Positions 15,836-24,318 of a stretch of 64,000 nt of DNA are shown here, piece after piece. A program made the position numbers and the translations under genes. Origin of the DNA: JAXGYV01 sp040772045 (GTDB taxonomy: Bacteria > Actinomycetota > Thermoleophilia > UBA2241); contig JAXGYV010000004.1 of assembly GCA_040772045.1 (NCBI GenBank), positions 62,001 through 126,000 on the forward strand, written 5' to 3'. The notes under the pieces are model-generated. The model was given only the letters and a program-made list of their open reading frames with translations. It was not told the DNA's origin and made no database searches. The stretch's first letter is position 1, and each line of letters starts with the position of its first letter.

Positions 15836-18244
15836 TCAGACGTCTAGGAAACGCACTTCGCGGGCGTTCTTCTCGATGAACTCCCGGCGCGGCTCGACTT
15901 TGTCGCCCATAAGCATGGTGAACACCTCGTCGGCGGCCGTGGCATCCTCCATGGAAACCAGCTGGAGGGTACGCGTCATCGGGTTCATAGTGGTCTCCCA
16001 GAGCTGCTCCGGGTTCATCTCGCCGAGGCCCTTGAAGCGCTGCAACTGGATGCCCTCTTTGGCCAGCTCTACGATCTGTACCCGCAGCTCTTCGTAGCTG
16101 GCGGCCTCGGCCTTGCGCTGCCCCAGCCGCAGCACGAACGGTGGTTTGCCGACCATCTCTTTGACACGTTGGTGCACGCGCCGCAGCGCCTGGAACTCCC
16201 GGCCGGTGAGGGCTATGAGCGGCACCCTCAGGTTGATGGCGAGCCCTGTCCGACGCTCCACGAGACGCGCGTCGACGATCTCTTCCTCTTCGTCTCGCCC
16301 AAGGATATCGATGACGTAGCGCTCGTCCGGGCCGCTGGCGAGAAACCCCTCAAGGCCGGCGAAGCTGGTGATCTCGGCCTCGATGGCGGGTCCGTTCTTG
16401 AGCATGTCAACCAGCTCACCGCCCCACTGCGACTTGAGCTTCTTCACCCAGCCCTCGTACTCGACGAAGAGCTTGAGGAAACGCTGGTACTTGGCCTCGG
16501 AGAAGGTGAAGCTGCTGCTCGTGTTGTCGACCTTGATCTGCTCGAGCCTGCCGCGCAGGAGCATATCTTCGAGCTGGCTCTCCTTATGAATGTACGCCTC
16601 CTGGTTACCCTGCTTGAGCCGGTAGAGCGGAGGCTGGGCGATGTACACATAGCCCGCGTCCACCAAGGGGGTCATATGGCGGAAGAGGAAAGTGAGGATG
16701 AGAGTGCGGATGTGCGAGCCATCCACATCGGCGTCGGTCATGATGATGATCTTGTGATAGCGCGCCTGCGCGATGTCGAACTCGTCGCCGATGCCCGTAC
16801 CCATGGCGCTGATCATTGTGAGGATCTCGTTGTTGGCGAGCATCTTGTCGATACGCGCCTTCTCTACGTTGATGATCTTGCCGCGCAGCGGCAGGATGGC
16901 TTGGAAGCTGCGGTCGCGCGCCTGTTTCGCGGAGCCGCCCGCCGAGTCGCCCTCTACCAGGTAGAGCTCGGAGAGCGCCGGATCGCGCACTGAACAGTCG
17001 GCCAGTTTTCCGGGCAGCGTGGAGCCCTCTAAGAGCCCCTTACGACGCGTGAGGTCGCGCGCTTTCCGGGCGGCGTTGCGCGCCCGCGCAGCATTGACAG
17101 CCTTGTCGAGGACCTGCCGCGCCTCAGAGGGGTTCTCTTCCAGAAACTCGGCGAGCTTGGCATTGACCGTGGTTTCGACGAGCGTGCGAATCTCGGTGTT
17201 GCCCAGCTTGGTCTTCGTCTGCCCCTCGAACTGCGGGTTCTTGAGCTTGACCGACACGAGCGCGGTGAGCCCTTCGCGCACGTCTTCGCCCGAGAGGTTG
17301 TCGTCTTTCTCTCGCAGCAGGCCCTTTTGCCGGGCGTAATCATTGACGGTGCGGGTGAGCGCGGCCCGAAAACCAGAGAGGTGTACGCCCCCCTCGGTGG
17401 TGTTGATGTTGTTGGCGAAGGTGAAGATCGACTCGTTGTAGGACGAGTTCCACTGCATCGCCACCTCCACCTGACCCTCGGGCGTCTCGTTGTCGAACGA
17501 GATGATGGATCGGTGGATAGCGTCTTTATCGCGGTTAACGTAGGCAACGAAGTCCCGGATGCCCCCGGCATACTGGTACTCGACCGACTCTCCTTCGGCA
17601 CGGTCGTCGACCAGCTCGATACGGAGATCTCGGGTGAGGAACGCCGTCTCCCGCAGCCGCTGGGCGAGCACACGGAAGTCGAACTCGACCTCCTCGAAGA
17701 CCTCGGAATCCGGCAGGAAGGAGACGGTGATACCCGTCTTTCCGGCACACTGCTCCAGTTTCTGGAGATCGGTCACCGGTGTGCCGCGCTCGAAGCGCTG
17801 ATGCCAGTGGTGGCCGTCGCGGTAGATGTCTGTCTCGAGCCACTCGGAGAGCGCGTTGACCACCGACACGCCCACCCCGTGCAGGCCACCCGAGACCTTG
17901 TAGCCCTGGCCTCCGAACTTGCCGCCCGCGTGGAGCGTGGTGAGCACCACCTCGGCCGCCGGCCTGCCGTATTTCGGCATGACGCCTACGGGGATGCCGC
18001 GGCCGTCGTCGGCGACCGTGATGGAGTTATCCGGGTTGATGACAACCTTGATGGACGAGGCAAACCCTGCCAGCGCCTCGTCCACGGAGTTGTCGACCAC
18101 CTCGAACACAAGATGGTGAAGGCCGCGCGGCCCGGTAGAGCCGATGTACATGCCGGGTCGCTCGCGAACCGGTTCCAAGCCTTCGAGAACCTGGATGTCC
18201 TGGACGTCGTAGCTAGACTGCTTCACGTATCCTCGTGGTGCCAT
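15836..18244 (-). CDS. gyrB: DNA gyrase subunit B (long form)
   Basis: An 802-residue GyrB. The GHKL ATPase contains VDNSVDEALAGF and DDGRGIPVG; the transducer region has TEGGVHLSGF; the TOPRIM domain has EGDSAGGSA and DADVDGSHIRT; the tail has QRFKGLGEMNP. Between TOPRIM and tail is an extra segment of roughly 160-170 residues (around SSFTFSEAKYQ to EELRVQIVEL). This makes it as long as E. coli GyrB, whereas many actinobacterial GyrBs are about 650-690 residues. It lies between DUF721 and gyrA. Confidence 0.97.
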   Translation of the reverse strand: MAPRGYVKQSSYDVQDIQVLEGLEPVRERPGMYIGSTGPRGLHHLVFEVVDNSVDEALAGFASSIKVVINPDNSITVADDGRGIPVGVMPKYGRPAAEVVLTTLHAGGKFGGQGYKVSGGLHGVGVSVVNALSEWLETDIYRDGHHWHQRFERGTPVTDLQKLEQCAGKTGITVSFLPDSEVFEEVEFDFRVLAQRLRETAFLTRDLRIELVDDRAEGESVEYQYAGGIRDFVAYVNRDKDAIHRSIISFDNETPEGQVEVAMQWNSSYNESIFTFANNINTTEGGVHLSGFRAALTRTVNDYARQKGLLREKDDNLSGEDVREGLTALVSVKLKNPQFEGQTKTKLGNTEIRTLVETTVNAKLAEFLEENPSEARQVLDKAVNAARARNAARKARDLTRRKGLLEGSTLPGKLADCSVRDPALSELYLVEGDSAGGSAKQARDRSFQAILPLRGKIINVEKARIDKMLANNEILTMISAMGTGIGDEFDIAQARYHKIIIMTDADVDGSHIRTLILTFLFRHMTPLVDAGYVYIAQPPLYRLKQGNQEAYIHKESQLEDMLLRGRLEQIKVDNTSSSFTFSEAKYQRFLKLFVEYEGWVKKLKSQWGGELVDMLKNGPAIEAEITSFAGLEGFLASGPDERYVIDILGRDEEEEIVDARLVERRTGLAINLRVPLIALTGREFQALRRVHQRVKEMVGKPPFVLRLGQRKAEAASYEELRVQIVELAKEGIQLQRFKGLGEMNPEQLWETTMNPMTRTLQLVSMEDATAADEVFTMLMGDKVEPRREFIEKNAREVRFLDV

Positions 18245-18436
18245 CGGGGCAGGCTAAAGACAGCCTGTGGAGGCGGGGGGTTCTGCCTGAGTAAGTATAC
18301 CAGAATCAGCCTCTCGCGACCGCCTCCGCGCCCTCCTGCTCGCTCTACAATTTCGTCGTTTTGCTCGTGTTTCCTGCATGACACCCAGCGGTCCACAGAC
18401 CACCGAGAGGACGGGCGTGTCGGGCGACGCCGCGTG

Positions 18437-18733
18437 TCAGCGAGGGCGTCTGCCTGAGACAAACCGCAGGCGCTCTACGGGGCAATCCGGGTCGGCGGCG
18501 TGCATCTTGGCCAGGAACTCACCGCTCAGATAGGTGAGCTCCTGCGCCCAGACCGAGGATTCACATTCGAGGACGAGCGTGCCCCGTGCGAGCCGGACCG
18601 GCGTGGCGGCCGCGGTCACGTGCGCTCCCGCGGCGGCCGACCACGCGGCGTACGCGCGGGCCTCCTCGCCCTCGCGCAGCCTCTCGGCCGTACGCTTCAG
18701 CACGTCGCCCAGGCGTACGAACTCGGCCGTCAT
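18437..18733 (-). CDS. DUF721 (DciA-like) protein
   Basis: A 98-residue protein of the DUF721 family, found next to recF and gyrB in many Actinomycetota. Relatives (DciA) help load the replicative helicase. The core is a basic N-terminal helix followed by LARGTLVLECESSVWAQELTYL, the family's conserved segment. The ATG at 18733 overlaps the recF stop (ATGA); a longer open frame upstream runs inside recF and is not used. Confidence 0.88.
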   Translation of the reverse strand: MTAEFVRLGDVLKRTAERLREGEEARAYAAWSAAAGAHVTAAATPVRLARGTLVLECESSVWAQELTYLSGEFLAKMHAADPDCPVERLRFVSGRRPR

Positions 18734-19839
18734 ACCGCACCCTCCGGAGTATTCAAATCGATGACCAGCGCGCGGGCGAGCTCCCCGGAAGTGAAGTACA
18801 TCGTCGTGGTGGTCGTCACCAGCACCTGGCCGCACTGCAGAAGCAGTTCCACCAGGAGGCGTCTTCGCCGCTCGTCAAGTTCGCTCATCACGTCGTCGAG
18901 GAGCAGCGGCCCAGTCTTGTCGAAGACCTCGGCGGCCACGTGCCGCTCGGCCAGGAGGAGGGCCAGCACCGCCGCTCGCTGTTCCCCCTGGGAGCCGAAA
19001 GGCCGCAGGTCACGACCTAGGGGGCTCGCGCCGGCCCCGCCCACCTCCAGGAAGCGCAGTTCATCGCGGTGCGGCCCAAGCGAGGTTGTACCGCGAACGA
19101 TCTCCAGCGCTCGCCGCTGCCGTAGCGCCGCAAGGTAGGCCTGCACATCGTGCTCGTACTCCGCAAAACCAGACTGGAGCTCGAGATCGAACGTGCCTCC
19201 GCACGGCGTGAGGGCGGTGGCATGCTCTGCAAAGATCGGTCGGAGATATTCCACGAAATCTCTGCGCCGCCTACCCAAGTCGATACCGGCCTGAGCCACC
19301 TGCTTGTCCCACGGGTCGAGTGTGCGTTCCGCCGTGCCGCCACGCACGCGCACCAACTGAGCGTTTCGCTGTCGCAGCGCTAGGTGGAGATCCGTGCTGG
19401 CGGCTGCGTAGCTAGCATCCAGCGCGGCGGCAAACGCGTCAAGGTGAGCGCGGCGACGGGCCGGACTGCCTTTCACCAGAAGCAAACTCTCTGGTACGAA
19501 GATGAATACGGCTGCGCGGCGCCGCAATTCCTCGGCGGTGGCATCGCCTGCGCGACTAACTCGAATACGTCGGCCAGAGCCCGGCGCGAAGTACACCTGG
19601 GTACGGCTCCCGTCGTCGAGCTGCGCCTCGGCTCGCACGTAGCTTGCCCCCCACCGGACGAGCTTTTCGTCGCGGCTCGTCCGTGGCGACGCCGCCCGGA
19701 GGGCGTAGAACACCCCCTCGAGTAAGTTCGTCTTGCCAGCCGCATTCTCACCGACCACGATGTTGAGCCCGGGCGAAAAGACGAACCGGGCTTTGTGGTA
19801 GGAGCGGAAGTTCGTCAGTCCTATCTCGGCGACGTGCAT
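18730..19839 (-). CDS. recF: DNA replication and repair protein RecF
   Basis: A 369-residue SMC-like ATPase that helps load RecA at gaps. Walker A is GENAAGKT (residues 30-37), the ABC signature is GSQGEQRAAVLALLLAE, and Walker B is LLLDDVMSELDERRR. The N-terminus MHVAEIGLTNFRSY is typical, so the ATG at 19839 is firm. That start lies inside the end of the S4-domain gene, and its stop overlaps DUF721. Confidence 0.97.
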   Translation of the reverse strand: MHVAEIGLTNFRSYHKARFVFSPGLNIVVGENAAGKTNLLEGVFYALRAASPRTSRDEKLVRWGASYVRAEAQLDDGSRTQVYFAPGSGRRIRVSRAGDATAEELRRRAAVFIFVPESLLLVKGSPARRRAHLDAFAAALDASYAAASTDLHLALRQRNAQLVRVRGGTAERTLDPWDKQVAQAGIDLGRRRRDFVEYLRPIFAEHATALTPCGGTFDLELQSGFAEYEHDVQAYLAALRQRRALEIVRGTTSLGPHRDELRFLEVGGAGASPLGRDLRPFGSQGEQRAAVLALLLAERHVAAEVFDKTGPLLLDDVMSELDERRRRLLVELLLQCGQVLVTTTTTMYFTSGELARALVIDLNTPEGAV

Positions 19840-20036
19840 ACGCGGTACTCTTGGTCGTCGATAGCGACCACGTCGCCGGGCCGTACGAGATGCGCTCGGC
19901 GGCGCTCTTCCGCACCGTTTAACCGAATGCGTCCGCCTTGCACCATGGCTTTCGCCTCTCCGCCGCTACCAGCGATGCCGGCCACTTTGAGGAGAGCACC
20001 CAGCGTGAGTGGACCTCTTACGAAGACGTCGATCAG
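19821..20036 (-). CDS. S4-domain RNA-binding protein (YaaA/RlbA-like), probable CTG start
   Basis: A 71-residue frame between dnaN and recF encodes a textbook S4 domain: LTLGALLKVAGIAGSGGEAK, then RIRLNGAEERRRAHLVRPGDVV. Small proteins of this kind sit between dnaN and recF in many bacteria. No ATG, GTG or TTG precedes the domain in this frame; the first plausible initiator is a CTG whose bases overlap the dnaN stop as CTGA, the same geometry as the ATGA couplings elsewhere here. The stop lies 19 bases into recF. Similarity is strong; the start codon is inference. Confidence 0.8.
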   Translation of the reverse strand: MIDVFVRGPLTLGALLKVAGIAGSGGEAKAMVQGGRIRLNGAEERRRAHLVRPGDVVAIDDQEYRVCTSPR

Positions 20037-21145
20037 GTGCTCAGGCGAATCGGCATGATCAGGTACACGAAATCGGCCGCCGCCTCATCTACCCCTGTGA
20101 TAAGTCCGGGCCGAAGAGGACTGATCAGTTTGAGGGAGATCTTGCTCCCCTCCACGGCCTCCACCCCGTCGATAAGGTACGCGTGGTTGAATCCGATCTC
20201 GAAATCCTCACCCTCGTACGCGACATCGATCTGCTCTTCCGCCTGGCCGACATCTTGCGTAATCGCCCGCATGGTTAGCGATCCGGCGGAGAACCGCAGG
20301 CGAAGCGGAGCGTTTTTCTGAGCGAGTAGTCCAACCCGGCGGGCGACAGCGAGGAACGACTCCTTCTCCAATTCAAGCTCGTGCTCATACGCGTCTGGGA
20401 GCAGCTGCTTGTAATTCGGGAAAGCGCCATCGATGAGCCGCGTAGCGAGCACGACCTCGCCGAACCCAAAAACCGCCTGATTTTCAGTCACGGCAACGTC
20501 AACCGCATCGCGATCGCCCGCCGCAGCCAGCCGAGCGACCTCTCCCAGCGCCTTTACGGGCACGATCGCTTGCATCTCTATCTCTGGCCCGCCCTCCAGC
20601 TGCGACTGCTTCACAGCTAAACGATAACTATCAGTCGCCACCATCTTCAGCGAGCCTCCACCCAGCACAACTAACACACCGGTGAGAATCGGGCGCGTCT
20701 CATCCCTCGAAGCGGCTCGCGCCACCTTGCTGAGGGTCTCGACGAGAGGGTCGGCGGCCACGCGGAAACTCGCAGAGAGATCGAATGCCGATGTCTGTGG
20801 AAAATCGCTAGCCGCCCACGAGTTCAGCTCGAACATCGCTTTCCCCGCGACCACCTGCACGGTGCCACCGCCACCACTCTCCACGGTAACCTCGTCCCCC
20901 GACAGGTTACGTACGATGTCGGAGAACAGTCGCGCCGGAACAACCACGTCACCCGGCTCATCGATAGTGCTCGTCAGCGTCGCCCTTACAGAGATCTCCA
21001 TATCGGTCGCATACAAGTTCAAACGCTCTTCGGAGGCCTGCAGGAGGATGCCCGAGAGCACCGGTAGTGCACTCCGCGCCGATACGGCACGTGCAAGCAC
21101 AGCGAGTCTGTCAACGAGGGTGCCACGGTCACACCGGAGTCTCAT
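20033..21145 (-). CDS. dnaN: DNA polymerase III beta subunit (sliding clamp)
   Basis: A 370-residue clamp with the three repeated clamp folds. Recognisable segments are LPVLSGILL near the N-terminus, the middle TRPILTGVLV, TDSYRLAV, and the terminal MPIRLST, a conserved ending near the peptide-binding cleft. The ATG at 21145 gives the usual start MRLRCDRGTLVDRL. About 265 bases separate it from dnaA; its stop is coupled to the S4 gene. Confidence 0.97.
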   Translation of the reverse strand: MRLRCDRGTLVDRLAVLARAVSARSALPVLSGILLQASEERLNLYATDMEISVRATLTSTIDEPGDVVVPARLFSDIVRNLSGDEVTVESGGGGTVQVVAGKAMFELNSWAASDFPQTSAFDLSASFRVAADPLVETLSKVARAASRDETRPILTGVLVVLGGGSLKMVATDSYRLAVKQSQLEGGPEIEMQAIVPVKALGEVARLAAAGDRDAVDVAVTENQAVFGFGEVVLATRLIDGAFPNYKQLLPDAYEHELELEKESFLAVARRVGLLAQKNAPLRLRFSAGSLTMRAITQDVGQAEEQIDVAYEGEDFEIGFNHAYLIDGVEAVEGSKISLKLISPLRPGLITGVDEAAADFVYLIMPIRLST

Positions 21146-21282
21146 GCCAGCTCCTTATTTCTATGAAGAAAGTTCCTTTGTATCTGCTTCATCGTCATTA
21201 TCATCTGCTGGAAGCTGTGTAGAACTGCGGGGGTGCGTGCAGAATGCGTAGTCCTCCGCAGTTCATCGTCCTGTGGACGCCG

Positions 21283-21291
21283 TGTGGATAA
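21283..21291 (-). promoter_or_regulatory. Consensus DnaA box between dnaA and dnaN
   Basis: The + strand reads TGTGGATAA, a perfect reverse complement of TTATCCACA. It is the clearest box in the dnaA-dnaN gap (21146-21410). It may serve autoregulation or act as an outlying part of the origin. Confidence 0.7.
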
Positions 21292-21410
21292 GTGTGAACG
21301 TTTACCATCCGCCAGGCGACCACACACAGCATAGTCGGTTAAAGGGTGGGTTGTGAATCGCTCATCCTCACCATTCCACAGTCACGCTCACAACCGGTCG
21401 GGTCGCGGGC

Positions 21411-22868
21411 CTAGCGGGTGGCTTTCACACGGTCAGTTACAGTCTGTACGAGCTCGTGGAGCTGGCGGTCGTGACCATCCTTGAGGAGACGCTCGATCTT
21501 TTGGATGGCGTAGAGAACAGTAGTGTGGTGACGACCACCGAAGCGCTCGCCGATTTGAGGAAGAGACGCATCGGTGAGCTCACGCGAGATATACATGGCG
21601 ACTTGGCGCGCGTATGCCAGGTCTTGTGTACGACGATCGCCGCGGAGGTCGCTGATGTGACAGCCGAATTGCCGGGCGACCTCTGCCTGCACCGCGTCGA
21701 CTGTAACGGGCATTCTGAACGCGTGAGGGAGGATATCCTTGAGGGCCTCCTGCGCGAGCGGCAGCGTAATTTCCCCTCCCCGGACGGCTGCGAAGCTGAC
21801 CACCCGTGTGAGCGCCCCGTGGAGTTCACGGATATTAGACGTAACGCGTGCGGCGATGTACTCGAGCACCTCACCCTCGCGGATCGGCAGGCCATCCCAT
21901 TTGACCTGTCGCCGCAGGATTGCGATGCGTGTCTCTAGGTCGGGCCGGCCAATGTCGACGACGACACCAGCGCCGAAGCGAGAGCGGAGCCGCTCCTCCA
22001 ATGCCTCCAGCTCCCGAGGAGGTCTGTCCGACGTGATCACGATCTGCTTGCCGGCTTCGTACAGCGAGTTGAAGGTATGAAAGAACTCGACCTGTGTCTG
22101 CTGCTTCTCAGCGAGGAACTGAACATCGTCCACGAGGAGGATGTCGTTGTCGCGATAAGCTTGTTTGAACCCCTCGATGCGCCCCTTGTCGGTAAGCGCG
22201 TTGATGAAGTCGTCGGTGAAGCGTTCCACGGTGACGTACTTGAACTGCAACCGTGGATGACTCGCCAGTGCCGCATGAGCGATAGCTTGCACGAGGTGCG
22301 TCTTCCCAAGGCCTGTATCGGCATAGATGAAGACGGGGTTGTACGCGGTTGCGGGCGACTCGGCGACGCTATTAGCTACCGCGGCGGCGTACTCATTGTG
22401 CGGCCCGATCACGAAACGCGCGAACGTATACCGGGGATTAAGCTCCTGCGTCGCCTTCGCCACGGGCGCGGAGGGCTCCGCGACCCCTGGAGCTGTAGTT
22501 TTCGCTGGTGATACTGGCGCCGTGGACTGCTGGGCTTCGTCTGGGGGAGAACTTTCGGCGGGTTTCTGCGCCTCAGCCCGATCATCTACCACGATACATA
22601 CGGTGATCGGCGTGGAGAGAACAGTCGTCAACGCGTTCGTGAGGAGAGGTCCGAACCGCTTCTCCACCCAGTCACGCATGAACTCACTCGCTACACCGAG
22701 GGTGAAGGTATCGTTCGAGAGCGCAACCGCGACGGAAGGAGCGAAGAAGAGACGATACGTCGCCTCGTTCACGTGCTGCTGGAGGTAAACCCGGGCCTCA
22801 TCCCAGATGCGTGTTAGGTGGTCGTCGATCGCGTGGCTCCTCTGCGTCGAACCGGATGCGAATGGCAT
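21411..22868 (-). CDS. dnaA: Chromosomal replication initiator DnaA
   Basis: A 485-residue AAA+ initiator. Domain I is the N-terminal segment (IWDEARVYLQQHVNEATYRLFF). A Pro/Ser/Ala-rich linker (about residues 95-140) precedes the AAA+ core with Walker A YADTGLGKTHL, where the usual first Gly of the P-loop is Ala, and Walker B LLVDDVQFL. Domain IV ends in RFGGRHHTTVLYAIQKIERL, the DnaA-box-binding signature. Its ATG overlaps the stop of the upstream ATPase gene by one base (TAATG). Confidence 0.97.
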   Translation of the reverse strand: MPFASGSTQRSHAIDDHLTRIWDEARVYLQQHVNEATYRLFFAPSVAVALSNDTFTLGVASEFMRDWVEKRFGPLLTNALTTVLSTPITVCIVVDDRAEAQKPAESSPPDEAQQSTAPVSPAKTTAPGVAEPSAPVAKATQELNPRYTFARFVIGPHNEYAAAVANSVAESPATAYNPVFIYADTGLGKTHLVQAIAHAALASHPRLQFKYVTVERFTDDFINALTDKGRIEGFKQAYRDNDILLVDDVQFLAEKQQTQVEFFHTFNSLYEAGKQIVITSDRPPRELEALEERLRSRFGAGVVVDIGRPDLETRIAILRRQVKWDGLPIREGEVLEYIAARVTSNIRELHGALTRVVSFAAVRGGEITLPLAQEALKDILPHAFRMPVTVDAVQAEVARQFGCHISDLRGDRRTQDLAYARQVAMYISRELTDASLPQIGERFGGRHHTTVLYAIQKIERLLKDGHDRQLHELVQTVTDRVKATR

Positions 22869-23698
22869 TACAGGATGGATTCCAGGAGAGAAGCGCCCCC
22901 TTCAGTAAGCACCCGTTTCCCGTCGCCGACGGGACGAACCAGGCCGGCTCGTTCCAGTATACCGAGTTCACGAAAAGCCGTAGCTGGAGCGATTTCCAAC
23001 TCCTTGGCTAGGGGTGTTGGCCCAGCGGCGCCGAGCTCCATGAGCAAGACGAGCATGCGCTTTTGCCGGGTGGTAAGACGTACCGCGGGCTCGGCCGGAG
23101 TTGAGGGAGGACGAGCCTCACCCGTCTTGTGGGGCAGCCGTATGGTGAGCACGGTACCGCCGCCCAGGTTGTCCTCGATGGTGAGCACGCCGCGCAGGAA
23201 CGCCAGCGACTCCTGGGCGATCGGCAGCCCGGACCCCACGCCACGAATCCAGTGCCGCTGAGCGGCGGTCGCTGTAGTGAAGCCGGGCTGGATGGCCCTG
23301 GCTTTGTCGGCGATGCCAGGGCCGTGATCCGATATCCGCAAGACCTGTCCGCCGTCTAGGACCGTGACTACCACATCCTGAAATGAAGCGTGAATGAGAT
23401 TCTCGATGAGCTCTCGAATGACCGTGTATGGGACCTGTCCGCCCTGCTCCCGGCAGTGCCGGTACGTCTCTGTGGCGAGTGAGCCGATAAGCGCGGGCAA
23501 GTCGGCCTCTTCCACGGTGATTACCCGCGGCGGGCTGGTCAGCGTGTCGTAGACGGCGATTCGTGGTGCCCCCGGTCCGCGGAGCGGGCCCTCTCCCTCC
23601 GGCGCGCTGGGCCCGTTGTCGCACGCACGCTCGTCGGCGCAGCTGGGCGCCGGCGCGTCGCTGTGACCGGCGAGAAGCCTCTCGAGGAAGGACTCCAT
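22868..23698 (-). CDS. GHKL-fold ATPase with C-terminal winged helix, first gene of the dnaA operon
   Basis: A 276-residue protein without a named function. The middle is a histidine-kinase/anti-sigma-type ATP site: N-box ELIENLIHASF, G1 DHGPGIADK, G2 GVGSGLPIA, and GGGTVLTIRLP. No H-box or sensor region is present. After a Pro-rich linker the last 70 residues form a winged helix-turn-helix (TTRQKRMLVLL, PLAKELEIAPATAFRELGIL, ERAGLVRP) like MarR/ArsR-type regulators. It sits between the probable origin and dnaA and is translationally coupled to dnaA, so an ATP-dependent regulatory role at initiation is an attractive guess. Confidence 0.85.
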   Translation of the reverse strand: MESFLERLLAGHSDAPAPSCADERACDNGPSAPEGEGPLRGPGAPRIAVYDTLTSPPRVITVEEADLPALIGSLATETYRHCREQGGQVPYTVIRELIENLIHASFQDVVVTVLDGGQVLRISDHGPGIADKARAIQPGFTTATAAQRHWIRGVGSGLPIAQESLAFLRGVLTIEDNLGGGTVLTIRLPHKTGEARPPSTPAEPAVRLTTRQKRMLVLLMELGAAGPTPLAKELEIAPATAFRELGILERAGLVRPVGDGKRVLTEGGASLLESIL

Positions 23699-23707
23699 GG
23701 GCCGCCG

Positions 23708-23736
23708 AGTATAGCAGAGGCACTACGCCGACCGAA
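23708..23736 (-). promoter_or_regulatory. Candidate promoter of the dnaA operon, possibly leaderless
   Basis: On the minus strand TTCGGT (from 23736) and TATACT (ending at 23708) are 17 bases apart. The -10 match is five of six. It ends only nine bases before the ATG at 23698 and there is no clear ribosome binding site, so transcription may begin at or next to the start codon. Confidence 0.5.
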
Positions 23737-23779
23737 AAGGCGCTCGGAAGCGATGAAACGCTAGCGAGCGGCAGAATCG

Positions 23780-24112
23780 CCGCCGTTCTCCACAAGGTTT
23801 TCGACAACTGTGGAGAAAGGCCCGAGGCCGCTGATCGAATTCCCGGTAAATGCGCGGCTTGTGGAAACTGGGGTTTCACGCCACATGAGAGCCAGTTGGT
23901 GGACGCAGTTCTCTCAGGGTACCCCGGCGGTGGGCTTTCTGCGGCCACTTGGTTCGTGGCGGCAGAGCAAACCTGCTGCATAGCGTGCATGAACGCAGAG
24001 AATCTCGCGGGTCGAGCAGTGTCAAGAGCTTGTTGAGGACCGAGTCGCTTATCCACGTGACCCACGAGCCTGGATGCGCGCAAAAAGGAAGATATCCACA
24101 CTTTCCACAGAT
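23780..24112. other. Probable chromosomal origin (oriC), DnaA-box cluster
   Basis: The stretch between the dnaA operon and thiT holds no gene. It contains DnaA-box-like sites on both strands: TTCTCCACA (23786-23794), its inverted copy TGTGGAGAA (23809-23817), TGTGGAAAC (23860-23868), TTATCCACG (24049-24057), ATATCCACA (24092-24100) and CTTTCCACA (24101-24109). Genes diverge from here, with the replication genes reading away on the minus strand. A clear AT-rich unwinding tract is not obvious. Confidence 0.75.
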
Positions 24113-24194
24113 GACCGTGGAGAGATGCTGCGTCACACGAAACAGGTGTGGGACGTGCCCTGTTGGGCGAAGAGGTACACTCTTTCTGCTGCGG

Positions 24195-24310
24195 AGCTCC
24201 CGAACGAGGGGCTGAGAAGGCGCTTCCTGGTGCCGACGCACAGGACCTGACCACCCCCATGGGTGGCGGCGTCACGGCGACGCTGCTGGGTAATGCCAGC
24301 GAAGGGAGAG
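24195..24310 (+). ncRNA. TPP riboswitch (THI element)
   Basis: Diagnostic blocks are present in order: GGGGCTGAGA (from 24208), GACCTGA (from 24244) and CTGGGTAATGCCAGCGAAGGGA (ending 24307). P1 is CTCCC (24197-24201) with GGGAG (24304-24308). An extra pair of hairpins lies between CCTGA and CTGGG. The 3' strand of P1 is also the purine-rich Shine-Dalgarno of thiT, so TPP binding should hide the ribosome site. Confidence 0.93.
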
Positions 24311-24318
24311 AGACTGAG

